A stretch of DNA of 64,000 nt from Stenotrophomonas maltophilia (GTDB lineage: Bacteria; Pseudomonadota; Gammaproteobacteria; Xanthomonadales; Xanthomonadaceae). This document shows positions 26,855-35,874 of the stretch, piece by piece. The stretch covers positions 2,666,001 through 2,730,000 of the forward strand of contig NZ_CP037858.1 in NCBI RefSeq assembly GCF_006974125.1, read 5' to 3'. The notes under the pieces were generated by a model. That model saw nothing but the letters and a program-made list of their open reading frames with translations, was not told the origin of the DNA and searched no databases. Made by a program: the position numbers and the translations under genes. Every line of letters starts with the position of its first letter. Within the stretch, counting starts at the first letter, position 1.

Positions 26855-28258
26855 TCAGTTGCGCCCGTACGTATCCTCGAACCGCACGATGTCATCCTCG
26901 CCCAGATAACTGCCTGACTGCACTTCAATCAGTTCCAGCGGCAGCTTGCCCGGGTTGCGCAGGCGATGGGTCACGCCCAGTGGAATGTAGGTGCTCTGGT
27001 TCTCGCTGAGCAGGATCACCTCGTTGCCGCGGGTCACTTCAGCCGTACCGCTGACCACGATCCAGTGCTCGGCGCGGTGGTGATGCATCTGCAGGCTCAG
27101 CGTGCCGCCGGGCTTGACCGTGATCCGCTTGACCTGAAAGCGCTCGCCGTTGTCGATCGAATCGTAGGCACCCCACGGGCGATAGACCTTGCGATGCCAG
27201 GTGGCCTCGCTGCGGCCTTCGGCCTTGAGTTGCGCGACTACTGTCTTGACGTCCTGCATGCGGTCGGCCTTGCCGACCAGCACGGCATCGTCGGTTTCCA
27301 CCACCACCACATCGTCCAGCCCGACCAGCGCCACCAGGCGTTGTGCATAGGCATAGGTGTTGCGGCAATCGATGGCGATCACATCACCCTGGTGGGCATT
27401 GCCGTCGCCGTCCTGCTGCGAGACATCGCGCAGTGCGGTCCACGAGCCGACATCGTTCCAGCCGGCATCGAGCGGGATCACCACTGCATCGGCGGTCTTT
27501 TCCATCACCGCGTAGTCGATCGAGTCCGAGGGCACGGCGGTGAAGGCGTCCTTGTCCAGGCGGGTGAAGTCGGCATCGCGGCGAGCCTGCTGCCAGGCCT
27601 GGCGGCTGCTGGCCAGCATTTCCGGCTGGAAACGTTCCAGCTCCTGCAGGTAGCGCGACGCCTTGAACAGGAACATGCCGCTGTTCCAGTAGTACTGGCC
27701 GCTGGCGACATAGCCCGAGGCCGTCTCCAGATCGGGCTTCTCGACGAAGCGCTCGACGGCGCGCAGGCCCTGCCCATCGGCCGCCTTGATGTAGCCGTAT
27801 CCGGTTTCCGGGCCGGTCGGCACGATGCCGAAGGTCACCAGCTTGCCGGCCTCGGCGGCACCGGCAGCGGCCTGTACCGCACTGCGGAACGCCGCCTCGT
27901 CGGTGATTACATGGTCGGAGGGCAGCACCAGCAGCAGCGCGTCGGCACCGTCACGGGTGGCTTCCAACGCGGCTACGGCAATCGCCGGTGCAGTGTTGCG
28001 GCCCACCGGTTCCAGGATGATCGCGGCCGGCTCGGCCCCGACCTGCTGCAACTGCTCGGCAGCGACGAAACGGTGCTCTTCGTTGGCGATCACCAGCGGG
28101 CCACGCGCCGCAAGCGGGGCGACGCGCTGCCAGGTGGCCTGCAGCATCGTCAGCTCGCCGGCCAGCGGCAGGAACTGCTTCGGATACGCCTCGCGCGACA
28201 GCGGCCACAGGCGGGTTCCGGAGCCGCCGGAAAGGATGACGGGCTGGATGCTGCTCAT
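26855..28258 (-). CDS. xanB: Mannose-1-phosphate guanylyltransferase / mannose-6-phosphate isomerase
   Basis: A 467-residue bifunctional enzyme making GDP-mannose. The N-terminal transferase has [22 protein letters not shown] and [14 protein letters not shown]; the C-terminal cupin isomerase (about 350-467) has [22 protein letters not shown] and [12 protein letters not shown]. It is the second gene after xanA in a minus-strand pair. The name follows Xanthomonas usage; here GDP-mannose most likely feeds LPS sugars. Confidence 0.95.
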   Translation of the reverse strand: MSSIQPVILSGGSGTRLWPLSREAYPKQFLPLAGELTMLQATWQRVAPLAARGPLVIANEEHRFVAAEQLQQVGAEPAAIILEPVGRNTAPAIAVAALEATRDGADALLLVLPSDHVITDEAAFRSAVQAAAGAAEAGKLVTFGIVPTGPETGYGYIKAADGQGLRAVERFVEKPDLETASGYVASGQYYWNSGMFLFKASRYLQELERFQPEMLASSRQAWQQARRDADFTRLDKDAFTAVPSDSIDYAVMEKTADAVVIPLDAGWNDVGSWTALRDVSQQDGDGNAHQGDVIAIDCRNTYAYAQRLVALVGLDDVVVVETDDAVLVGKADRMQDVKTVVAQLKAEGRSEATWHRKVYRPWGAYDSIDNGERFQVKRITVKPGGTLSLQMHHHRAEHWIVVSGTAEVTRGNEVILLSENQSTYIPLGVTHRLRNPGKLPLELIEVQSGSYLGEDDIVRFEDTYGRN

Positions 28259-28269
28259 GCGGGCCTCGG

Positions 28270-29616
28270 TTACGACTGGATCAGGCGGGAGATGTCGTCG
28301 GTGCGCGCCTGCATCAGTGCAGCGTCACCACGCGATTCGACGTTCAGGCGCAGCAGCGGTTCGGTGTTGGAGCTGCGCAGGTTGAAGCGCCAGTTGCCGA
28401 AATCCGCGCTGATGCCATCGGTATGGTCCAGTGCCGGCGACTGTGCCGCGAAATGCTCCATCACCCGCGCCACTGCGGCCTTGGCATCGCCCACCTTGAA
28501 GTTGATCTCGCCGCTGCACGGATAGGCGGCCATCCGGTCTTCCACCCAGTCGGCCAGCGAACGGCCACTTTCGGAGACCAGCTGGGCGATCAGCAGCCAC
28601 GGAATCATCCCGGAGTCGGCGTAGGCGAATTCGCGGAAGTAGTGATGGGCGCTCATCTCGCCGCCATACACGGCATCCTCGGCCCGCATCTTTTCCTTGA
28701 TGAACGCATGCCCGCTCTTGCACTGCACCGCAACACCGCCGGCCTGCTCGACCATGTCCACCGTGTTCCAGACCAGGCGCGGGTCGTGCACGATCTTGCC
28801 GCCCGGATTGCGCGCCAGGATCGCCTTGGCCAGAAGGCCGACCAGGTAGTAGCCCTCGATGAAGCGGCCGGAATGATCGAAGAAGAAGCAGCGGTCGAAG
28901 TCGCCGTCCCATGCAATGCCGAAGTCGGCGCCATGCTCGCGCACCGCATCGGCCGTGGCGGCACGGTTCTCCGGCAGCAGCGGGTTGGGAATGCCGTTGG
29001 GGAAGCTGCCGTCCGGCGCGTGGCAGATGCGGATGAACTCGAACGGCAGGTGCGGTGCCAGCAGGTCGACGATGGCGCCTGCGCCGCCGTTGCCGGCATT
29101 GACCACCAGTTTCAGCGGCTTCAGCTTGCCGGCATCGACATAGCTCAGCAGGTGCTGGATGTAGGCGCTCTTGTCATACTGGGCGACCTGGCCGGCACGC
29201 GGCGGCTGGGCCTTGGCGGTGTCGGCGGCGACCGCATCGGAGATCGCGAACAGGCCGGTGTCGGAACTGATCGGCCGTGCGTTCTCCTTGACCAGCTTCA
29301 TGCCGTTGTAATCCATCGGGTTGTGGCTGGCGGTGACCATCACGCCGCCGGCCGCACCCAGGTGGTCGGTCTGGAAATAGACCTCCTCGGTGCCGCACAG
29401 GCCGATGTCGATCACTTCCCGGCCGGTGCCGCGCAGGCCTGCCGCCAGCGCGTCCTGCAGCGCCGGGCTGGTCAGGCGCACGTCATGGCCCAGCACCACC
29501 GGGCCCGGTGCGAGCTGGGCGGCCAGTGCCACACCGATGCGGCGGGCCAGGTCTTCGTTCAGTTCCTCGGGCACGCGGCCACGGATGTCATAGGCCTTGA
29601 AGGCGGGCAGGGGCAT
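28270..29616 (-). CDS. xanA: Phosphomannomutase/phosphoglucomutase
   Basis: A 448-residue alpha-D-phosphohexomutase interconverting mannose- and glucose-6-phosphate with the 1-phosphates, so it supplies both XanB and Rml[14 protein letters not shown] holds the phosphoserine, WDGDFDR the metal loop, [13 protein letters not shown] the sugar loop and RSSNTEP the phosphate site. Starting at [13 protein letters not shown] gives the size of Xanthomonas XanA; the frame is open a further 140 residues upstream with no similarity. Confidence 0.95.
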   Translation of the reverse strand: MPLPAFKAYDIRGRVPEELNEDLARRIGVALAAQLAPGPVVLGHDVRLTSPALQDALAAGLRGTGREVIDIGLCGTEEVYFQTDHLGAAGGVMVTASHNPMDYNGMKLVKENARPISSDTGLFAISDAVAADTAKAQPPRAGQVAQYDKSAYIQHLLSYVDAGKLKPLKLVVNAGNGGAGAIVDLLAPHLPFEFIRICHAPDGSFPNGIPNPLLPENRAATADAVREHGADFGIAWDGDFDRCFFFDHSGRFIEGYYLVGLLAKAILARNPGGKIVHDPRLVWNTVDMVEQAGGVAVQCKSGHAFIKEKMRAEDAVYGGEMSAHHYFREFAYADSGMIPWLLIAQLVSESGRSLADWVEDRMAAYPCSGEINFKVGDAKAAVARVMEHFAAQSPALDHTDGISADFGNWRFNLRSSNTEPLLRLNVESRGDAALMQARTDDISRLIQS

Positions 29617-29850
29617 CGAACCAGTCCATCCGGATAGAGAAACCCGATTATAGCGGGAGGGTCTGCAAACGGCCGGTGAGCCAGGGGCGCCCGGCCAGTA
29701 GCGTTGGCATGGGAGTGGGGCCGGCCGATTCCCCGTCGATGGGCCATGGCCAGCAGGCAGTTCGCATACAATTGCGCGCTGACGACCGAGGACATGGCCC
29801 GAGTGGCCATCGCCGATTGGCCTGCTGTTCCAGAAGGATCGAGGTTTGCT

Positions 29851-30807
29851 TTGAAATTCACTCACGATCAGAAACGCGTGCTGGTGACCGGTGGCGCGGG
29901 CTTCCTCGGGTCGCATCTGTGCGATCGGCTCATCGCGGGCGGCCATGACGTCCTCTGCGTGGACAACTTCTACACCGGCAGCAAGGCGAACGTGGATGGG
30001 CTGCTGGGCCACCCACGGTTCGAGCTCATGCGCCATGACGTGACGTTCCCGCTCTATGTGGAAGTGGACCGGATCTTCAACCTGGCCTGCCCGGCGTCAC
30101 CGATCCACTACCAGCAGGACCCGGTGCAGACCACCAAGACCAGCGTGCATGGCGCAATCAACATGCTCGGCCTGGCCAAGCGCCTGCGCGCGCGTATCCT
30201 GCAGGCCAGCACCAGCGAGGTGTATGGCGATCCGGAAATCCACCCGCAGGTGGAAGGCTACTGGGGCCGGGTCAACCCGATCGGCATCCGCAGCTGCTAT
30301 GACGAGGGCAAGCGTTGCGCCGAAACGCTGTTCTTCGACTACTGGCGCCAGCACCAGCTGGAAATCAAGGTCATGCGCATCTTCAACACGTATGGCCCGC
30401 GCATGCATCCCAATGACGGCCGGGTGGTCAGCAACTTCATCGTGCAGGCGCTGAAGGGCGAGCCGATCACCATCTATGGCGATGGCAGCCAGACGCGCAG
30501 CTTCTGCTATGTCGATGACCTGATCGAAGGCATGTTGCGGCTGATGGACTCACCGGCTGATCTCACCGGTCCGATCAATATCGGCAATCCGTCCGAGTAC
30601 ACCATGCTGGAACTGGCCGAGACCGTGCTCCGCCTGGTCGGCGGCGCGTCGAAGATCGAGTACCGCCCGCTGCCCTCGGATGATCCACGCCAACGCCAGC
30701 CGGATATCAGCCTGGCCAAAGCGGATCTGGGCTGGGAGCCCAAGGTCGGCCTGGAGGACGGCCTGAAGGAGACCATCGCCTATTTCCGCCATCGCTTGCA
30801 GGCCTGA
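29851..30807 (+). CDS. uxs: UDP-glucuronate decarboxylase (UDP-xylose synthase)
   Basis: About 318 residues. [19 protein letters not shown] is the NAD loop; [53 protein letters not shown] (Tyr/Lys) and [18 protein letters not shown] are characteristic of Uxs, which makes UDP-xylose from UDP-glucuronate. A TACAAT at 29767-29772 suggests transcription from about 29779, which rules out the ATG at 29704. TTG at 29851 with GAGG six bases upstream fits the family length; the ATG at 29794 is the alternative. It heads a cluster with GT2, GtrA and GT-C-like genes. Confidence 0.88.
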   Translation: MKFTHDQKRVLVTGGAGFLGSHLCDRLIAGGHDVLCVDNFYTGSKANVDGLLGHPRFELMRHDVTFPLYVEVDRIFNLACPASPIHYQQDPVQTTKTSVHGAINMLGLAKRLRARILQASTSEVYGDPEIHPQVEGYWGRVNPIGIRSCYDEGKRCAETLFFDYWRQHQLEIKVMRIFNTYGPRMHPNDGRVVSNFIVQALKGEPITIYGDGSQTRSFCYVDDLIEGMLRLMDSPADLTGPINIGNPSEYTMLELAETVLRLVGGASKIEYRPLPSDDPRQRQPDISLAKADLGWEPKVGLEDGLKETIAYFRHRLQA

Positions 30808-30817
30808 GGTGGCGACG

Positions 30818-31762
30818 ATGCGCAAGATCGTGGTGATGCCGGTCTACGAGGACCTGGAAGCCTCCTCGAAGCTGTTCGTCGAGCTCGCCCGCACCCAGGG
30901 TCCGGACACCTATGTGGTGGCCGTGGACGACGGCTCGGTGCGGCAGCCATTGCCGATCAGCGCCATTGAGGCTTCGGGGCTGGAGGGCGTGGTGATCCGC
31001 CTGCGTCGCAATGTCGGGCATCAGCGTGCGATCGCCATCGGCCTGGGCTATGTGGCCGAGCACTTCGATGGCAATGACATTGTCGTGGTGATGGATTCCG
31101 ATGGCGAGGATACGCCGGAGAGCATCACCGAGCTGGTGGCGGGCCTGGATTCGGCCGATGTCGACGTGGTGGTGGCCAGCCGTCGCAGCCGGGTCGAATC
31201 GCTGAAGTTCAAGTCGTTCTACATCGTCTACAAGCTGCTGTTCTCGCTGCTCAGCGGGCGCCAGATCAGCTTCGGCAACTTCATGGCGGCGAAGATGCCG
31301 GCGGTGCGCCGGTTGGCATCGATGCAGGAGCTGTGGATCCACGTTGCCGCCTGCGTGCTGGGCTCGAAGCTGCGCGTGCAGACCTGTGCGCTGGATCGTG
31401 GTCCGCGTTATGCCGGCCGCAGCAAGATGAACTTCGTCGGCCTGGCCCTGCACGGATTCCGTGCACTGATGGTGTTTGCCGAGGATGTGCTGGTACGCGT
31501 GGGCATCGCCTGCACCCTGGTGGCGGCACTGTCGATCATCGGCGGCATCGTCGCCACCGGGCTGAAGATGCTGGGCTTTGCATCACAGGGCTGGTTCTCG
31601 CTGGCATTCGGTATTCTGGTGCTGGTGTTCCTGCAGACCGCGGCACTGACGCTGATCATCCTGATGTTGTCGGGGATGATGCGCGGCGGTGGCGTCATGA
31701 GCGTGGGCAGCTATCGCGAATTCGTCGACGAGGTCCTGCATGCCGGCCGCCGCAGTGGCTAA
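30818..31762 (+). CDS. GtrB-like polyprenyl-phosphate glycosyltransferase (GT2)
   Basis: A 314-residue GT2 enzyme. IVVMPVYED opens the fold, VMDSDGED supplies the metal motif (D93/D95), and the C-terminus has two membrane helices (about 225-290) as in GtrB/ArnC-type enzymes that load a sugar from its nucleotide onto undecaprenyl phosphate. The ATG at 30818 has GAGG eight bases upstream; GTG at 30809 is possible. It directly follows Uxs and overlaps a GtrA gene, so lipid-linked xylose is a reasonable guess. Confidence 0.85.
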   Translation: MRKIVVMPVYEDLEASSKLFVELARTQGPDTYVVAVDDGSVRQPLPISAIEASGLEGVVIRLRRNVGHQRAIAIGLGYVAEHFDGNDIVVVMDSDGEDTPESITELVAGLDSADVDVVVASRRSRVESLKFKSFYIVYKLLFSLLSGRQISFGNFMAAKMPAVRRLASMQELWIHVAACVLGSKLRVQTCALDRGPRYAGRSKMNFVGLALHGFRALMVFAEDVLVRVGIACTLVAALSIIGGIVATGLKMLGFASQGWFSLAFGILVLVFLQTAALTLIILMLSGMMRGGGVMSVGSYREFVDEVLHAGRRSG

Positions 31763-32144
31763 GGATGCGCTGGGCGGACAGGCCGTCCGCTACGTGATCA
31801 ATGGCCTGGTCGCCACCGCAGTGCACTATGGAGTGCTGCACTTCAACATCGAGGTGCTGCACGTCCCGCTGGCCGCGATGGCCAACGCGATTGCAGCGGT
31901 CTTTGGCATCACCGTGTCGTTCCTCGGCAGCCGCTACTTCGTTTTCCATGGCAGGCAGGGCAGCCTGGCACGGCAGGGTTCGCTGTTCCTGCTGATCTAC
32001 GCCGCGATCGCCGTCCTGCATGCGCTGGTGATGTACGTCTGGGCCGATCGATGGGGCCTGGACTACCGCGCAGGGTTCGTGCTGGCGACCGGAATGCAGA
32101 TGGCCGTCAGCTTCGTCGCCAACAAGTTCCTGGTGTTCAAATGA
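31740..32144 (+). CDS. GtrA family membrane protein
   Basis: A 134-residue protein with four membrane helices. VRYVINGLVATAVHYGVL, FGITVSFLGSRYFVFHG and MQMAVSFVANKFLVFK are the GtrA motifs. It overlaps the GT2 gene and, via ATGA, the next gene. In O-antigen modification systems GtrA is thought to flip the lipid-linked sugar made by GtrB. This is the second GtrA in the window. Confidence 0.88.
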   Translation: MPAAAVAKDALGGQAVRYVINGLVATAVHYGVLHFNIEVLHVPLAAMANAIAAVFGITVSFLGSRYFVFHGRQGSLARQGSLFLLIYAAIAVLHALVMYVWADRWGLDYRAGFVLATGMQMAVSFVANKFLVFK

Positions 32145-32740
32145 ACAAATATCTGCGTGCCGCGCTGGCAACCCTTGCATTCATTGCCGCCCTGCTGCTG
32201 GTCTACTACGTCCACATGCGCCAGTTCCGCGTGAACGTGGTGCTGTATGCCAGCATCCTCGACGCGGTGATCGCAGCGGTGGTGGTGTTTGCTGGCCTGT
32301 ACATGTTGAAGTGGTTCAGGGATTTCAGCCGCCTCGAGCTGATCCAGCTGGCCGCCATCTGGTTGCTGGGAGGCTATGTGTTCGCGATCTCGGTCCCGAC
32401 CGTCATCGACCGCTCGCTGTCCTTCTACATCCTGGAGAAGCTGCAACAGCGTGGTGGTGGGATACGCGAAGACGCGTTCCGCCAGGTGTTCACTGAAGAG
32501 TACGTCCGCGAGCATCACCTGGTGGAAGTGCGCCTGACCGAGCAGCTGCAGTCCGGAACCGTGCAGATCCATGATGGTTGTGTGCGGTTGACCGCGCGCG
32601 GCGAGCGCCTCGCATCGTTCGGCCGCTTCTACCGGCAGAACCTGCTGCCGACCCACCGCCTGCTGATGGGGCAGTACACCGATGCGCTCACTGATCCTTT
32701 CCGCGACAGCCGGATGCCGTCCGACTACCGTTGCCAATAG
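32141..32740 (+). CDS. Membrane protein with soluble helix-turn-helix-like tail
   Basis: A 199-residue protein not recognised from a named family. Three hydrophobic segments (about 5-25, 33-55 and 68-85) are followed by a soluble C-terminal part in which LTEQLQSGTVQIHDGCVRLTARGERLASF has the look of a winged helix (helix, wing, LTxxGxxLA). It is coupled to the GtrA gene by an ATGA overlap, so it is part of the lipid-linked-sugar cluster. It could be an accessory or regulator; the function is not known. Confidence 0.7.
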   Translation: MNKYLRAALATLAFIAALLLVYYVHMRQFRVNVVLYASILDAVIAAVVVFAGLYMLKWFRDFSRLELIQLAAIWLLGGYVFAISVPTVIDRSLSFYILEKLQQRGGGIREDAFRQVFTEEYVREHHLVEVRLTEQLQSGTVQIHDGCVRLTARGERLASFGRFYRQNLLPTHRLLMGQYTDALTDPFRDSRMPSDYRCQ

Positions 32741-32791
32741 CCCGGGTGCTGCTGGCGCATTGGTTTTTCCGTTGGTTCCCTGAAACGTTTC

Positions 32792-33217
32792 ATGGATGAC
32801 ATGACCTCCACCTCTTCCCCCCTGCGCACTACGCGCCGGGACCTGGCGATTGCCGGGATCCTGGTGCTGCTGTTGGCCGCTTCCCTCGTATCGGTCGCCA
32901 AGCGATCGGACTATCAGACGTCGCTGCTGCGCCAGGCCTTCGCTGAGGACGCGGGATTCGACGCATCCGTACCACGTGAGGTGGTGGATGCACGCGATCT
33001 GGTACGCGCGCAGCCGATCGCGCCTTCGCTGCTTTCGCTCGGGCAGGGGCTGAAGGACGATCCCTTGATCCAGCAACGCATGTGGGAGGCGCTGTATCCG
33101 GTCCGGTTCAGCGATACCGATACCCCGCAGCGCCTGCTTAGGGCCGGTGATCCGCTGGTTGACCAGTGCCACGTCCAGGGGAGGAGCGGAGATGTCGTTC
33201 TTGCTGACTGCCACTGA
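32792..33217 (+). CDS. Small single-span membrane protein, unknown function
   Basis: A 141-residue protein with a basic cytoplasmic start (SPLRTTRRDLA), one membrane helix (about 18-36) and a probable periplasmic remainder with an Asp/Val-rich region and two C-terminal cysteines (DQCHVQ, LADCH). An alternative ATG lies at 32801. Its end overlaps the next gene by 26 bases in another frame, which suggests joint expression with the GT-C-like protein. No family recognised. Confidence 0.65.
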   Translation: MDDMTSTSSPLRTTRRDLAIAGILVLLLAASLVSVAKRSDYQTSLLRQAFAEDAGFDASVPREVVDARDLVRAQPIAPSLLSLGQGLKDDPLIQQRMWEALYPVRFSDTDTPQRLLRAGDPLVDQCHVQGRSGDVVLADCH

Positions 33218-34397
33218 ACCAGGGCGCCGTGCGGCGCTGGCCATGCTGGTCTCCATTCTTTTCTGCTACGGCCTGGCCGCCGTGGGCCTGATGGGCTGGC
33301 CGGTACAGGTGGCATTCGGCGCGGTCGTGCTCAGCGCGCTGCTCGCCCTGCCAGCCGTGCGTGACCTGCGTACCGCACCTCTGGTCCTGGCCGTTCTGGT
33401 GCTGGTGTTGATCGCACTGGGAAGCCCCAGCGATGGCTGGGACCCGCGTTCAATCTGGCTCTTCCATGCCAAGCGGATCTACCTGGAGGGCACGTTGTAC
33501 GCCCAGCTGGATGATTACGCGCCGTGGAGCCACAACGACTATCCCGCGCTGGTTCCGTTGTTGATGGCCTGTGCAGCAGGTTTGGCCGGGCACTGGAACG
33601 AACTGCTGCCCAAGGCGGTGGCACCGCTGCTGCTGCTGCCGGCGCTGCTGCTGATCGTCCCGAGTTTCCGATGGCGCTGGTGCGGAGTGCTGTTCGCAGT
33701 GCTGCTGCTGCGCCTGGGGCGCGACATGCTGATCAACGGCTACATGGATCCGCTGGTGGCGGTCTACGCCGTCGCTGCCGTGGCGACAGCGATGCGTCAC
33801 CGCATGTCCGGGGAGCATGGTGGTGGTCGTGAGCTGGTCGCATTCACCTTGCTGGTGGCCGTGCTGTCGATGTTGAAGAACGAGGGCGCCGTGCTTGCGG
33901 CTCTGTTGACGGCCGTGGTGCTGGGCGAAGGCGTGCTGCGTGAGCGCCGTCTGGGCTGGCGCATCCTCCTGGCCGCGGTTGTGGCCCTGCTGCCATTGCT
34001 GGCATGGAAGCTGGCCGTCGGGCAGGCAGGGGTGGGCAATGACCTGGCGGGAAGTGACATGAAGGCGCAGCTGTTGGCGCGGCTTGGCAGCGAAGGCGGT
34101 ACCCTGCCGATCGTCGGTCGCCTGCTGCTGGATGTGTGGGTGCTGGTGCCGTTGCTGGTGCTGGCAGTGCTCTGGCGCCCGGTGCTGCGGGTTCCGGCGG
34201 CATCGGCCGCCGCGCTGGTGGCGCTGGCGTACGCAGCGGTGCTGTTCCTGGTCTACCTCGGAACACCGCATGACCTGGACTGGCACCTGCGCACCAGTGT
34301 CGACCGTGTCCGCATGCCGGTAACACTGTTGCTCGGGTTTGCGGTGCTGCTGGCGCTGGAACATCGCGTCGCGGCGAAGATGCCGCGCACCCGCTGA
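33192..34397 (+). CDS. GT-C-like polytopic membrane protein
   Basis: A 401-residue protein with about ten membrane helices. An acidic motif follows the early helices (DGWDPRSIW, D81 and D84), then HNDYPALVPLLM and a C-terminal TSVDRVRMPV, features of GT-C glycosyltransferases that use polyprenyl-phosphate sugars. GAGGAGCGGAG precedes the ATG at 33192. Placed after uxs-GT2-gtrA, it is the best candidate to transfer that lipid-linked sugar to its acceptor. Confidence 0.7.
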   Translation: MSFLLTATEPGRRAALAMLVSILFCYGLAAVGLMGWPVQVAFGAVVLSALLALPAVRDLRTAPLVLAVLVLVLIALGSPSDGWDPRSIWLFHAKRIYLEGTLYAQLDDYAPWSHNDYPALVPLLMACAAGLAGHWNELLPKAVAPLLLLPALLLIVPSFRWRWCGVLFAVLLLRLGRDMLINGYMDPLVAVYAVAAVATAMRHRMSGEHGGGRELVAFTLLVAVLSMLKNEGAVLAALLTAVVLGEGVLRERRLGWRILLAAVVALLPLLAWKLAVGQAGVGNDLAGSDMKAQLLARLGSEGGTLPIVGRLLLDVWVLVPLLVLAVLWRPVLRVPAASAAALVALAYAAVLFLVYLGTPHDLDWHLRTSVDRVRMPVTLLLGFAVLLALEHRVAAKMPRTR

Positions 34398-34493
34398 GTC
34401 GGAACGCGCCGTGGCGCCATGCTGCGGCGCATCCCAGCGGTAGGCAGGTGTAGCGCTAGAATGCGCTCATTCTTCCCGTGTGGGGCTGTAGAA

Positions 34494-35225
34494 ATGGAAC
34501 ACGTGACTTCCACCGGCAAGCGCAACAAGCGCTTCGCCAGCGCGGCGGAGGCCCTTCAGGGCGTCATCGCCGATGGCCAGACCCTGGCTGTCGGAGGCTT
34601 CGGCCTGTGCGGCATTCCCGAGGCGCTGATCGCCGCGCTGCGCGACAGCGGGGCAAAGGGCCTGACCGTGATCTCCAACAACGCGGGGGTCGATGGCTTC
34701 GGCCTGGGCCAGCTGCTGGAGACGCGGCAGATCAGGAAGATGATTTCGTCCTACGTGGGCGAGAACAAGGAGTTCGAGCGGCAGTTCCTGGCCGGCGAAC
34801 TGGAACTCGAATTCAATCCGCAGGGCACCCTGGCCGAGCGCCTGCGCGCCGGTGGCGCAGGCATCCCGGCATTCTTCACCGCCACCGGCTACGGCACGGT
34901 GGTGGCCGAAGGCAAGGAAACCCGCGAGTTCGACGGCAAGCACTACGTGATGGAAACCGCACTGCGCGCCGACGTGGCGCTGGTCAAGGCGTGGAAGGCC
35001 GACGAAGCCGGCAACCTGGTGTTCCGCAAGACCGCGCGCAACTTCAACCCGGCCTGCGCGATGGCCGGCAAGGTCTGCATCGTGGAGGTGGAGGAGGTGG
35101 TGCCGGTCGGCGACATCGATCCGGACCAGGTGCACCTGCCGGGCATCTACGTGCACCGCATCGTGCACAACGCGAACCCTGAAAAACGCATCGAACAGCG
35201 CACCATCCGTGCGGAGGGCAACTGA
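34494..35225 (+). CDS. scoA: Succinyl-CoA:3-ketoacid CoA-transferase subunit A
   Basis: A 243-residue alpha subunit. [13 protein letters not shown] and [15 protein letters not shown] are CoA-transferase family signatures; [23 protein letters not shown] is typical of the ScoA/AtoD branch. It transfers CoA between succinate and acetoacetate in ketone-body and branched-chain breakdown. A TAGAAT -10-like element at 34457-34462 lies upstream. The next gene follows immediately. Confidence 0.92.
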   Translation: MEHVTSTGKRNKRFASAAEALQGVIADGQTLAVGGFGLCGIPEALIAALRDSGAKGLTVISNNAGVDGFGLGQLLETRQIRKMISSYVGENKEFERQFLAGELELEFNPQGTLAERLRAGGAGIPAFFTATGYGTVVAEGKETREFDGKHYVMETALRADVALVKAWKADEAGNLVFRKTARNFNPACAMAGKVCIVEVEEVVPVGDIDPDQVHLPGIYVHRIVHNANPEKRIEQRTIRAEGN

Positions 35226-35226
35226 C

Positions 35227-35854
<628 letters not shown>

Positions 35855-35859
<5 letters not shown>

Positions 35860-35874
35860 GGCCGCGGCCTCAGC
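35855..35874. terminator. 20-bp palindrome carrying both convergent stop codons
   Basis: GCTGAGGCC at 35855-35863 is repeated in reverse complement at 35866-35874. The TGA of scoB (35857-35859) and the TGA of the minus-strand WbsX-like gene (35872-35870) are both inside it. It may act as a bidirectional transcript end, though no T-tract is present. Confidence 0.5.

Noticed and set aside
26966..28525. A 519-codon plus-strand frame opposite xanB
   Set aside because: Antisense of a well-conserved bifunctional enzyme.
29704..29850. Longer start for the UDP-xylose synthase at 29704
   Set aside because: A TACAAT at 29767-29772 places the likely transcript start downstream, and the added residues have no similarity to the family.
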